DNA of 6,057 nucleotides from an uncultured Selenomonas sp. (GCA_937981305.1 CALJPB010000262.1:1-6057), one strand, 5' to 3'; shown: positions 1 to 5,143, counted from the first letter of the stretch. Notes: a model not told the origin generated them from the letters alone. A program made the numbers and translations.

Positions 1-455
1 GCCGCTCCCTGGATGATCTCAATGCGCTCGACGTTCTCCGTGCCGAGGCGCATAACTTCGTCCGCTGCGCCCTGATACTTTGCCATGTCGCCGAGAACGG
101 GCTGCCCATCGACAAGGATCAGCGTATGACGCGGCTCTGCGCCACGGATTGAAATACCGACGCGCCCCATCGAATCCACCGTGCGCGAGACACCCGTCTC
201 GCTGAAGATGATGTCCTCGACGGACTTCGCCTGTTTCTTCTCGATGTCCTCCTTGGTGATGATGGTCTTCTGCTGGGACTCCATCTTCGCCTCTTCCTGC
301 GCAGCATCCACCTCCACGTGAATGTCAGCAGTAGAAACTCTGCCCCCCCCCTGTGTACCATCGTCCGCCCATGCGGTATAGGCGGGCAGGGCGAGCCATG
401 CCGAGATCGCGTAAGAGAGCAGGCGCAGGGAGCGCTGACTCTTTTTCCGAACCAT
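1..455 (-). CDS. TonB-dependent outer-membrane receptor, N-terminal part (runs off the left edge)
   Basis: This is the first 151 codons of an outer-membrane receptor that imports a scarce ligand (iron chelate, cobalamin or similar) using energy from TonB. A signal peptide is visible: basic MVRKK, a hydrophobic core at residues 10-28, and a likely cut after AWA (residue 30). A low-complexity linker follows, then the plug domain from about residue 60: KTIITKEDIEKK (about 63-74), VEDIIFSETGVS (about 79-90), then SIRGAEPRHTLILVDGQPV and VERIEIIQG. These are the usual plug motifs around the TonB box and the 'RG...LVDG' segment. The beta-barrel lies outside the window, so the ligand cannot be named. 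The ATG at 455-453 follows AAGGAGG at good spacing. The frame passes through nine consecutive G (codons 35-38) just after the signal peptide and is open as sequenced. The gene has its own promoter and is separated from tsaA by that gene's terminator. Confidence 0.93.
   Translation of the reverse strand, partial: MVRKKSQRSLRLLSYAISAWLALPAYTAWADDGTQGGGRVSTADIHVEVDAAQEEAKMESQQKTIITKEDIEKKQAKSVEDIIFSETGVSRTVDSMGRVGISIRGAEPRHTLILVDGQPVLGDMAKYQGAADEVMRLGTENVERIEIIQGA
343..351 (-). repeat. G9 homopolymer tract within the receptor gene (candidate contingency locus)
   Basis: Nine consecutive C on the plus strand, i.e. nine G in the coding strand, span codons 35-38 of the TonB-dependent receptor, four residues after the predicted signal-peptide cleavage site. 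The frame is intact with nine G. A tenth G would give a TGA at 327-325 a few codons later. Loss of one G would move translation into a frame that ends at 119-121. Either change removes the plug and barrel. Runs of this length are known slippage sites in phase-variable surface proteins of other bacteria. Variability here is inferred, not seen. Confidence 0.75.
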
Positions 456-593
456 GTGATCCTCCTTCGTACAGAAACAAACCCGTTCCGATCCATCGGA
501 ACTCTGTCATGTGTCCGCAAATGTATTCGTGAAAATCTTTTGATCGCATCGTGATAAATGAAAAAGATAATCGGGTTTAATTTGCGCATGAGT

Positions 594-622
594 ATTATAA
601 CGGTGAATGGGATTCATTACAA
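594..622 (-). promoter_or_regulatory. Promoter of the TonB-dependent receptor gene
   Basis: On the minus strand a -35 element TTGTAA (622-617; 4 of 6 consensus bases) is followed by a 17-bp spacer and a perfect -10 element TATAAT (599-594). Transcription would start near 587, giving a leader of about 130 nt. No riboswitch motif was recognised in that leader. Confidence 0.7.
604..616. promoter_or_regulatory. Candidate operator between -35 and -10 of the receptor promoter
   Basis: The sequence TGAAT-GGG-ATTCA is a perfect 5-bp inverted repeat lying wholly inside the 17-bp spacer of the receptor promoter, where a bound repressor would block RNA polymerase. TonB receptor genes are commonly controlled by Fur-family metal regulators, but this site does not closely match the classical Fur box (GATAATGATAATCATTATC). 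The regulator is therefore unknown. Confidence 0.3.
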
Positions 623-690
623 GTACATGACGAAAAATCTTTGAATTTTCTTTTCTAATGAATCAGATAAAACGTACTTCATATCAAAAA

Positions 691-723
691 TAAATGCCCC
701 GTTTCGCAAAAAACGGGGCGTTT
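691..723 (-). terminator. Rho-independent terminator of tsaA
   Basis: The arms 696-704 (GCCCCGTTT) and 711-719 (AAACGGGGC) form a perfect 9-bp stem with a 6-nt loop. Read on the minus strand, the hairpin lies 15 nt beyond the tsaA stop and is followed by ATTTATTTTTG. It separates tsaA from the receptor gene. On the plus strand the following bases (GTTTA) are too short a T-run for good termination. Confidence 0.88.
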
Positions 724-737
724 ACCATATATGATTT

Positions 738-1139
738 TTATGATAACGATATAGCATCCATCTGCGTATAGGGCTTGATGTCAATGACGGCACTGCCCGA
801 GAGGGCATCCAGTCCCCTCACGCGGAGGGTGCTGCCGCTACGCTCGATCAGTTCGACGATGCAGAGGGACAGCGGATTCGGACGGCCGGGGGAGCGACTG
901 GCAAAGACCCCGTGGAGCTCCTTTGCGGCGGGCGGGATGGTCTTGAGGATGTCGCGCTTCGCCAGATGCGCCCAGTAGAGGACGATGAGGTATTGGTTCT
1001 GTTCGATTTTGAGCAGCCCATCTGAGAAGTCCGGATGAATCTCGATCTCCGAGATCTCCTCGCTCATGCTTCCCTGCCGAGGGATGTCCGTGAGATTTTT
1101 GTAGGCGTTATGAACAACGCCGATTTCTTGTAGCTGCAT
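738..1139 (-). CDS. tsaA: TsaA/TrmO-family SAM-dependent methyltransferase-like protein (short form)
   Basis: The product has 133 residues. It matches the UPF0066/TsaA-like beta-barrel family, whose characterised member TrmO (YaeB) uses SAM to methylate t6A37 in tRNA-Thr, making m6t6A. Visible signatures are IGVVHNAYKN (6-15), the family motif RSPGRPNPLSL (82-92), and GLDALSGSAVIDIKPY (109-124). The length equals only the barrel domain; E. coli TrmO is about 235 residues and has an extra C-terminal domain. Because short members are not all proven tRNA enzymes, the family call is firm but the exact substrate is not. The ATG at 1139-1137 follows AAGGAGG about five bases upstream. The gene is expressed alone, from a promoter at 1333-1305, through a structured leader with an intrinsic terminator just before the ribosome binding site, and ends in its own terminator. 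That suggests conditional expression. Confidence 0.9.
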   Translation of the reverse strand: MQLQEIGVVHNAYKNLTDIPRQGSMSEEISEIEIHPDFSDGLLKIEQNQYLIVLYWAHLAKRDILKTIPPAAKELHGVFASRSPGRPNPLSLCIVELIERSGSTLRVRGLDALSGSAVIDIKPYTQMDAISLS

Positions 1140-1160
1140 GATGCCTCCTTATTGAGAAAG

Positions 1161-1193
1161 AAAATAAAAATAGAGCTACATCGCTGTAGCCCC
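1161..1193 (-). terminator. Intrinsic terminator inside the tsaA leader
   Basis: On the minus strand GGGGCTACA (1193-1185) pairs with TGTAGCTCT (1180-1172) around a GCGA tetraloop, giving nine pairs including two G-U. The tract ATTTTTATTTT follows at once. The hairpin ends about 20 nt before the tsaA ribosome binding site, so it must be read through for tsaA to be expressed from the promoter at 1333-1305. Confidence 0.85.
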
Positions 1194-1298
1194 ATTTCCG
1201 TTCTGAGAATAGGCAGGGTGACATTCCTGCATCTCCTACTCAGGTCTTTTGACCATCCGGTGACGGCTGCCCGTTCCGTCCTCTGCTTCTCATTCGTT
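1161..1298 (-). ncRNA. Structured leader RNA of tsaA (candidate riboswitch, attenuator or small RNA; class not recognised)
   Basis: The region runs from the predicted transcription start (about 1298) to the U-tract of the terminator, about 140 nt. By hand the RNA can form UGAGAA/UUCUCA (1292-1287 with 1209-1204) closing three hairpins: GACGG/CCGUC (1280-1276 with 1266-1262), GGUC-AAAA-GACC (1254-1251 with 1246-1243), and GCAGG/CCUGC (1230-1226 with 1217-1213). The terminator hairpin follows. The segment UUCUCA can instead pair locally with UGAG at 1242-1239, so two folds compete. No full open frame with a ribosome binding site lies here. I could not match the SAM-I, TPP, c-di-GMP-I, lysine, glycine, THF, M-box, fluoride or T-box signatures. 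The Moco class was considered because of the gene family, but I cannot confirm or exclude it by eye. Confidence 0.55.
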
Positions 1299-1304
1299 GT
1301 GTCT

Positions 1305-1333
1305 AGTATAAAGCATTTTGTTTATTTCGTCAA
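1305..1333 (-). promoter_or_regulatory. Promoter of the leader RNA and tsaA
   Basis: On the minus strand TTGACG (1333-1328; 5 of 6) and TATACT (1310-1305; 5 of 6) are separated by exactly 17 bp. The -35 lies in the last codons of the upstream PBECR3-like gene. Transcription should start near 1298, about 160 nt before the tsaA start codon. Confidence 0.82.
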
Positions 1334-1690
1334 ATGCTTTAGAGTGCCTTTTTGAATAAAATTGCGAACTCGATTGGGATTCAGTACATAGAGAGAACGC
1401 GCATAATATCTCCCAGAGAGAGGAATACGAACAGCTACTTTTACATACTCGTGTTCATCAATCTGAAATTCGCGAACATATTCAATGGATTGATCACTTG
1501 GATTTGCACCGACATAATCGGGGGTGCTTAGGATCAGCGAGATGTAGTCGTGATATTTTTGATAGTCCTGCGGGTGACTTGTCTGCATATGTTCTCTATT
1601 GCTTTGGCCTAAATAGATCGGTGTATTTGCTTGGCACGGAAGCACTAACAGGTCAATTACTTCCTGCGTAATATAGGCAAGCGGCTTCAT
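1322..1690 (-). CDS. PBECR3-like small protein (putative nuclease-fold/toxin-related domain)
   Basis: The product has 122 residues, no signal peptide and no membrane segment. The pattern TPIYLGQSNREHM (23-35), SHPQDYQKYHDYI (38-50), PDYVGANPSDQSIEYVREF (57-75), VKVAVRI (83-89), YYARSLYVLN (95-104) and FIQKGTLK (111-118) resembles, from memory, the PBECR3 domain (phage-Barnase-EndoU-ColicinE5/D-RelE-like nuclease 3) found in small Firmicutes proteins and phage polyvalent proteins. H34, H39, R88 and the R98/S99/Y101 cluster are candidate active-site residues by position only; activity is not shown. The start overlaps the asparaginase stop (ATGA) and has only a weak upstream GGTG, so translation is probably coupled. 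Base composition is clearly lower in GC (roughly 43% in a sampled stretch) than the asparaginase gene, which suggests acquisition. No antitoxin-like partner is visible next to it. Confidence 0.7.
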   Translation of the reverse strand: MKPLAYITQEVIDLLVLPCQANTPIYLGQSNREHMQTSHPQDYQKYHDYISLILSTPDYVGANPSDQSIEYVREFQIDEHEYVKVAVRIPLSGRYYARSLYVLNPNRVRNFIQKGTLKHLTK

Positions 1691-2640
1691 CTCGGTTCAC
1701 CAGAGTTTTTCTCAAGTGATTTCACCGTTTCTCCCTCGGGGGTCTCTGCAAGGCGCTGCATGAGGAGGGGATAAAGTGCCTCGATGGGGAGTGTGCCGCC
1801 CGAGAGTGCGCCGAGCTCGGCGGCGCGTACGCCGACTTCGTAGTGCGAGATGTCCGCGCCGTCATAGATGCACTGCGTTGTGAGGACGATGGTGCAGGCA
1901 CGTGTCCGTGCGCGGTCGAGCGTGGGGAGAAAGCTCTCCTGTGCATCGTCGCCGGGGACGCTGCCGAGTCCATAGCCCTCCAGGATGATCCCGCGATAGC
2001 CCGCAGCGATGTGCGCGTCAACGGCGACGGGATTCATGCCGGGGTAGAGCCGCAGGACGGCAACGCGTGTGTCGAGTGCGTCATGCAGACGAAAGGGTGC
2101 GGTCGGTGCGGACGGGGCGGTGAGGTTGATCTCTGCGCGTCCGATGCTGCGAAATGCGTCGTCCGCAAGGGAATACATTTTCTTCGCAGCATTCCCGTGG
2201 ATGAGCCGCCCGCCAAACGCGAGACAGACGCCTGCAAAGCCGCTGCACGCCGTCTCGTATGCAAGGCGCAGATTCCCCTCTGCATCCGAGCCGTCCCTGC
2301 CGAGCGGACGCTGCGAACCTGTGAGGACAACGGGACGGTCGATATGCTCAAGCATATAGTAGAGTGCGGCGGCGGTGTACGCCATGGTATCCGTGCCGTG
2401 GGTGATGATAAAGCCGTCATAGTCCGTGCGGCAGTCTGCAACTTTGCGCGCGATCATCTGCCAGTGGGAGGGGGTGATGTTTGTGGAATCGAGCGAGAGG
2501 AGGTCGACGACCTCGATTGTGCTGCCTGTCGTGCCGATTGCCGCACGCATATCTTCGGCGGTGAGAGCAGGGCGCAGTCCGTGCTCTGTTTCGCGTGCGG
2601 CGATTGTGCCGCCCGTGGCGATGAGGAGGATGTTCTTCAT
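1687..2640 (-). CDS. ansA: L-asparaginase (cytoplasmic, type I-like)
   Basis: The enzyme hydrolyses L-asparagine to aspartate and ammonia; aspartate can feed fumarate and succinate formation in anaerobes. The 317-residue length is normal for the family. Catalytic motifs are present: IATGGTIA (7-14) with nucleophile Thr12, ITHGTDTM (79-86) with Thr83/Asp84, and the lysine motif GNAAKKM (149-155). VVLTGSQRP (104-112) is the usual strand next to the active site. There is no signal peptide, so the protein acts in the cytoplasm, as type I enzymes do; the periplasmic AnsB type would carry a leader. The ATG at 2640-2638 follows AAAGG about 10 bases upstream, which is modest. No good promoter is seen in the 78-bp gap to ygbA, so the gene is probably read from the flavodoxin promoter. 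Its 3' end overlaps the PBECR3-like gene. The C-terminal tail after about residue 300 is charged and not conserved-looking. Confidence 0.93.
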   Translation of the reverse strand: MKNILLIATGGTIAARETEHGLRPALTAEDMRAAIGTTGSTIEVVDLLSLDSTNITPSHWQMIARKVADCRTDYDGFIITHGTDTMAYTAAALYYMLEHIDRPVVLTGSQRPLGRDGSDAEGNLRLAYETACSGFAGVCLAFGGRLIHGNAAKKMYSLADDAFRSIGRAEINLTAPSAPTAPFRLHDALDTRVAVLRLYPGMNPVAVDAHIAAGYRGIILEGYGLGSVPGDDAQESFLPTLDRARTRACTIVLTTQCIYDGADISHYEVGVRAAELGALSGGTLPIEALYPLLMQRLAETPEGETVKSLEKNSGEPR

Positions 2641-2674
2641 GTATGCTGACCTTTCTTTTCACGTCGGCGTGCGC

Positions 2675-2734
2675 AAGGAGTCGCTGATAAAATGAAGTCC
2701 GTCAGATTGGTGCTGAATTTATCCGCGACTCCTT
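2675..2734. repeat. 60-bp near-perfect inverted repeat between ygbA and ansA
   Basis: The arms are 2675-2691 and 2718-2734. AAGGAGTCGC pairs with GCGACTCCTT (10 bp), there is one mismatch (2685 against 2724), then GATAAA pairs with TTTATC (6 bp). The loop is 26 nt. On the minus-strand transcript the upstream arm holds the last codons and stop of ygbA. No U-run follows, so it is a poor terminator. It could stabilise or process the mRNA between the two cistrons, or be a copy of a small dispersed palindromic element. Confidence 0.75.
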
Positions 2735-3063
2735 AGATCGATCCACATATGACGGAGGGTCATGATGGGGCGATGGAGGAGCATACGAGGTCCGCTCCAA
2801 CGCATGACGGCGCGGATGCGCTCGCGCATATCGTGACTGTAGCAGTGGACGGGGCACGCGGAGCAGAAGGACTTGACATCCATGCGCGGACAGCGGATGA
2901 TGCGCTCGCGTGCGTAGTCGAGGAGGCGGCGGCAGTCGGGGCAGAGCGCGGGCGCACCGTCCGTCTCCGCCGTGCGGTGTGCGTGCCTGTGTCCGCGGCA
3001 GTAGAGGGCGATCATCTCCGCCATCACGTCGGCTTCGAGGGTGCGTTTCTTTTCGGTGTTCAT
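2719..3063 (-). CDS. ygbA: YgbA-like 'nitrous oxide-stimulated promoter' family protein
   Basis: The 114-residue product fits the family of E. coli YgbA (about 117 residues), which is induced under nitrosative conditions; its biochemical role is poorly defined. The cysteine pattern is diagnostic: C22, CPDC (41-44), C58, and CSACPVHCY (67-75), followed by MRERIRAVMRWSGPRMLLHRPI (79-100). Seven cysteines and several histidines suggest metal or iron-sulfur binding (inference). There is no signal peptide or membrane segment, so it should be cytoplasmic. The ATG at 3063-3061 has only a weak GAAAGA upstream, but starting at M14 or M17 would remove the conserved helix before C22. The gene begins 27 bp after the flavodoxin stop, so the two form an operon. 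The last codons (DLRSRG and the stop) lie inside the inverted repeat at 2675-2734, so the natural C-terminus may have been altered there. Confidence 0.88.
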   Translation of the reverse strand: MNTEKKRTLEADVMAEMIALYCRGHRHAHRTAETDGAPALCPDCRRLLDYARERIIRCPRMDVKSFCSACPVHCYSHDMRERIRAVMRWSGPRMLLHRPIMTLRHMWIDLRSRG

Positions 3064-3090
3064 ATCGACAGATCTTTCGTTTCGTGGAAA

Positions 3091-3660
3091 TTATCGAGGG
3101 ATAGCAGCACGGCCGTGTTTCCTTTCCTCCTGTGCGCGGCGAAATTTTTCGAGGAGGTCGAGCTTGTGCTCCATCTTCTCTACGAATGTGCGTGCGGCGG
3201 CGCGATCCTCCTCGTTCGGGTGCTCGGCGGCGCGTACCCAACGCTCCTGCGCCTCGGGGCTGTTGTGCGTGTCGTCGGGCTCAGATTTCTTGCGGCGGGC
3301 GATGAGCGCGGGGGCGAGTTTTCCCTGCGCGGAGAACGTGCCGAGGATTTCGCAGTCTGCGCCGAGCAGATAGGCGGCGCGTGCGAACGAGGTGACGGCG
3401 TGCTCGGAGCCGACATCTGCGCCGTGCGTCTGGAAGAGGATGACGCACGCATCGTTGACCTTGGGCAGGTATGCCTTCATGAGATCGTCGGGGCCGCCGC
3501 GCCGCAGCCAGTAGCCGAGTGCAACGACATCGTACGCGGAGAGATCTGTCGGCGCGTCCTGCACGCGGAAGATGTCGCCGCCCGATGCGCCTGCAATCTC
3601 CTCGGCGATTGCCTTTGTGTTGCCGGTGGTGGATGAATAGATGACCGCCCATTTCCTCAT
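3091..3660 (-). CDS. Flavodoxin-family electron-transfer protein
   Basis: The 189-residue product carries FMN as a one- or two-electron carrier in the cytoplasm. The phosphate-binding loop SSTTGNT (9-15) directly follows the first beta strand KWAVIY. The two loops that flank the isoalloxazine ring are GYWLRRGGPD (49-58) and FQTHGADVGSEH (76-87). After about residue 120 the sequence is charged and helical, with HPNEEDRAAARTF, a tail seen in the Flavodoxin_3 group. That group includes BilS, the partner of bilirubin reductase, but no BilR is present here, so the partner is unknown. The ATG at 3660-3658 follows AAAGGAG about 10 bases upstream. It is the first gene of the unit and runs into ygbA after 27 bp. 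The pairing hints that it may donate electrons in a nitrosative-stress function (inference only). Confidence 0.88.
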   Translation of the reverse strand: MRKWAVIYSSTTGNTKAIAEEIAGASGGDIFRVQDAPTDLSAYDVVALGYWLRRGGPDDLMKAYLPKVNDACVILFQTHGADVGSEHAVTSFARAAYLLGADCEILGTFSAQGKLAPALIARRKKSEPDDTHNSPEAQERWVRAAEHPNEEDRAAARTFVEKMEHKLDLLEKFRRAQEERKHGRAAIPR

Positions 3661-3704
3661 ATCGTGAATACTCCTTTACTTTTTCATCTCATTTGTTACA
3701 ATAC

Positions 3705-3733
3705 ATTACATCACATTTTTGGATGGTATGCAA
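3705..3733 (-). promoter_or_regulatory. Probable promoter of the flavodoxin-ygbA-ansA unit
   Basis: On the minus strand TTGCAT (3733-3728) and TGTAAT (3710-3705; 5 of 6) are spaced 17 bp apart. The start would be near 3698 with a 38-nt leader. The imperfect palindrome TGTTACAATACATTACA (3694-3710) overlaps the -10 and the start. Its TGT..ACA ends recall CRP/FNR-family sites, but the spacing is 7, not 6. Confidence 0.45.
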
Positions 3734-3867
3734 GGATGTTGGTCACAGGCGGAATTGCGTTTTTGCTGCGTGATGCCACTCGCGACACGGAGCTGCACAA
3801 GTTCGCTTTGGGGCATCATACAATACGTTTCATCGAGTATGCACAGCATTGACGGGGAGAATTTATA
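3711..3867. other. Divergent intergenic DNA of unclear origin
   Basis: This is the rest of the gap between the divergent flavodoxin and MFS genes. From about 3720 to 3845 it is moderately GC-rich and open on both strands for about 150 bp, unlike the AT-rich regulatory spacers elsewhere in the window. It contains a 7-bp inverted repeat TGATGCC/GGCATCA (3771-3777 and 3812-3818). TACAAT at 3819-3824 could be a -10 for the MFS gene, but no -35 stands at the right distance. The MFS ribosome binding site GGGGAGA is at 3854-3860. I see no convincing gene. A degraded or dispersed repeat is possible. Confidence 0.4.
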
Positions 3868-5025
3868 ATGAATACAAACATACGGCACGCGACGGCACTG
3901 CTATCGACGGGACACGCGATGGTGGATTTCTATGCGAATTTCCTGCCGATCCTCCTGCCGCTGCTCATGCTGAAATTCGATCTGTCGCTGACGATGTGCG
4001 GCGTGCTCGTCATGGTCGCGTCCGTGACGACGAATATGCTGCAGCCGATCTTCGGCTACCTGATGGACAAGCGAAACTTCAGCCCGTTGCTGCCGTACAT
4101 CGTACCTGCCGCAGCCGTCCCGATGTGCATGGTCGGGTTTGCGGGACACACGGTGCTGCTCTTCGTGCTTGTCGCGGTGACGGGCGCGGCGGTCGCGGCG
4201 TATCATCCGCTCTCGTCAATGCTCGTCGGACGGACGGCGGCAGAGGGGCGCGGAAATGGCATGATGAGCTATTTCATCGCGGGCGGCAATGCGGGCATGG
4301 CATTCGTGCCGCTCGTCCTCGTCGCGTTCCTCGAAAAGCTGTCGCTGAGTGCGCTGCCGCTCCTGATTCTGCCCGCCGCGCTCATGGGCGTGCTTTTTGT
4401 CCGCTCGGGACTGTGTGCCGTCTCTTCTCTGCCGGAACATACGGTGCAGGTGCGGCCGAACCTCAGCAGCGTCCTCTTTGCACGTACGACGATCACGCTG
4501 AACCTCGCGATGGGGCTGCGCTGCTGGACGCACGGCGCGTTCGGGACATTCCTGCCGCTGCTCCTCGTCGGAAATGGGGAGGACACGAGCGCGGCGGGGC
4601 TGTTCCTCACCATCTTCATGGTTGGTGGTATGATGGGCGGGCTGTTTGGCGGCAATCTTGCGGACAAGTTCACAGGGCGGGGGATCATTGTGACCTTTCT
4701 TGTGCTCGGCATCCTGCCCTGCGCGTACTACTTCACCCATGTGAGCGCGGATGTCGTGGGCGGCATTGTCCTCTTTGCCGCAGGGTTCTCCCTGATGGCG
4801 CCGCAGCCGAGCTCGATCATCTGGGCGCAGCAGGCACTTCCCGAGAATGCGGGCATGGCATCGGGGATGATGCTCGGTATGTCGTTCGGGCTTGGCAGTC
4901 TCGGCGTGGCGGCGACGGCGGCACTCGGCGATGTCATCGGGCTTGCCCCCGCCCTCCTCATCTCCGTGCTGGCACTCCCGCTCGCGGCTCTCCTTGCATA
5001 CATCACGCCGGAGCCGCGTTCGTAG
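3868..5025 (+). CDS. fsr: MFS efflux transporter, fosmidomycin-resistance (Fsr) type
   Basis: The 385-residue inner-membrane protein has alternating hydrophobic segments consistent with about 12 transmembrane helices in two halves. The N-terminus GHAMVDFYANFLPILLPLL (15-33) followed by KFDLSL and NMLQPIFGYLMDKR (56-69) is typical of the Fsr branch of the major facilitator superfamily. GYLMDKR is the loop 2-3 motif A, echoed in the second half by GGNLADKFTGR (about 260-270). A family member in E. coli exports fosmidomycin by proton antiport; the natural substrate here is unknown. The ATG follows GGGGAGA at a spacing of about 8. A larger overlapping frame (3849-5120) is a shadow: its translation is rich in Arg, Gly and His and lacks membrane segments. 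The gene stands alone, divergent from the flavodoxin unit, and ends in a strong terminator. Confidence 0.92.
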   Translation: MNTNIRHATALLSTGHAMVDFYANFLPILLPLLMLKFDLSLTMCGVLVMVASVTTNMLQPIFGYLMDKRNFSPLLPYIVPAAAVPMCMVGFAGHTVLLFVLVAVTGAAVAAYHPLSSMLVGRTAAEGRGNGMMSYFIAGGNAGMAFVPLVLVAFLEKLSLSALPLLILPAALMGVLFVRSGLCAVSSLPEHTVQVRPNLSSVLFARTTITLNLAMGLRCWTHGAFGTFLPLLLVGNGEDTSAAGLFLTIFMVGGMMGGLFGGNLADKFTGRGIIVTFLVLGILPCAYYFTHVSADVVGGIVLFAAGFSLMAPQPSSIIWAQQALPENAGMASGMMLGMSFGLGSLGVAATAALGDVIGLAPALLISVLALPLAALLAYITPEPRS

Positions 5026-5054
5026 CGCACCTTTTTTCGATTCTCATGATCCTC

Positions 5055-5081
5055 TTCCCCTGCTTCGGCAGGGGAATTTTT
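5055..5081 (+). terminator. Rho-independent terminator of the MFS gene
   Basis: TTCCCCTGC (5055-5063) and GCAGGGGAA (5068-5076) form a perfect 9-bp stem around a TTCG tetraloop, followed by five T (5077-5081). It lies 29 bp after the MFS stop and isolates pflB from read-through. Confidence 0.93.
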
Positions 5082-5100
5082 GATATATACATAAATTATA

Positions 5101-5112
5101 TTTCACATGAAA
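5101..5112. promoter_or_regulatory. Candidate regulator site upstream of the pflB promoter
   Basis: TTTCA-CA-TGAAA is a perfect 5-bp inverted repeat with a 2-bp centre, about 30 bp upstream of the pflB -35. It sits in AT-rich DNA flanked by ATAT...ATAT. The position would suit an activator. It partly resembles half of a Rex-type site (TTGTGA..TCACAA), but the match is poor, so the regulator is not assigned. Confidence 0.25.
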
Positions 5113-5143
5113 AATATTGATAGCATTTATTTTCGTTGCTCTA

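Noticed and set aside
119..589. Open frame of 156 codons on the minus strand overlapping the receptor gene
   Set aside because: It is an Arg/Ser-rich shadow frame. The true receptor frame starts at 455 with a strong ribosome binding site, a signal peptide and plug motifs. The shadow matters only as the frame entered if the G9 tract loses one base.
1152..1355. Plus-strand open frame of 67 codons in the tsaA leader region
   Set aside because: It has no ribosome binding site and runs antisense through the terminator hairpin, structured leader and promoter of tsaA.
1364..1375. 12-mer GCGAACTCGATT shared with 5151-5162 in the pflB promoter
   Set aside because: About one such chance match is expected in a window of this size, and the flanking bases do not extend it.
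1843..2649. Plus-strand open frame of 268 codons opposite the asparaginase gene
   Set aside because: It is a GC-driven antisense shadow with a Cys/Arg/Asp-rich composition and no recognisable motif. The minus strand has complete asparaginase catalytic motifs.
2749..3636. Plus-strand open frame of 295 codons opposite ygbA and the flavodoxin gene
   Set aside because: It is an antisense shadow spanning two well-supported genes and the gap between them, with no ribosome binding site or family motif.
3664..3852. Possible 62-residue protein starting at GTG in the divergent intergenic region
   Set aside because: No ribosome binding site precedes the GTG and it overlaps the promoter of the divergent flavodoxin gene. 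A minus-strand frame (3706-3888) is equally open there, so neither is supported.
3849..5120. 423-codon frame overlapping the MFS gene, longer than the gene itself
   Set aside because: Its translation is Arg/Gly/His-rich and lacks membrane segments. The frame starting at 3868 gives a textbook Fsr-type transporter.
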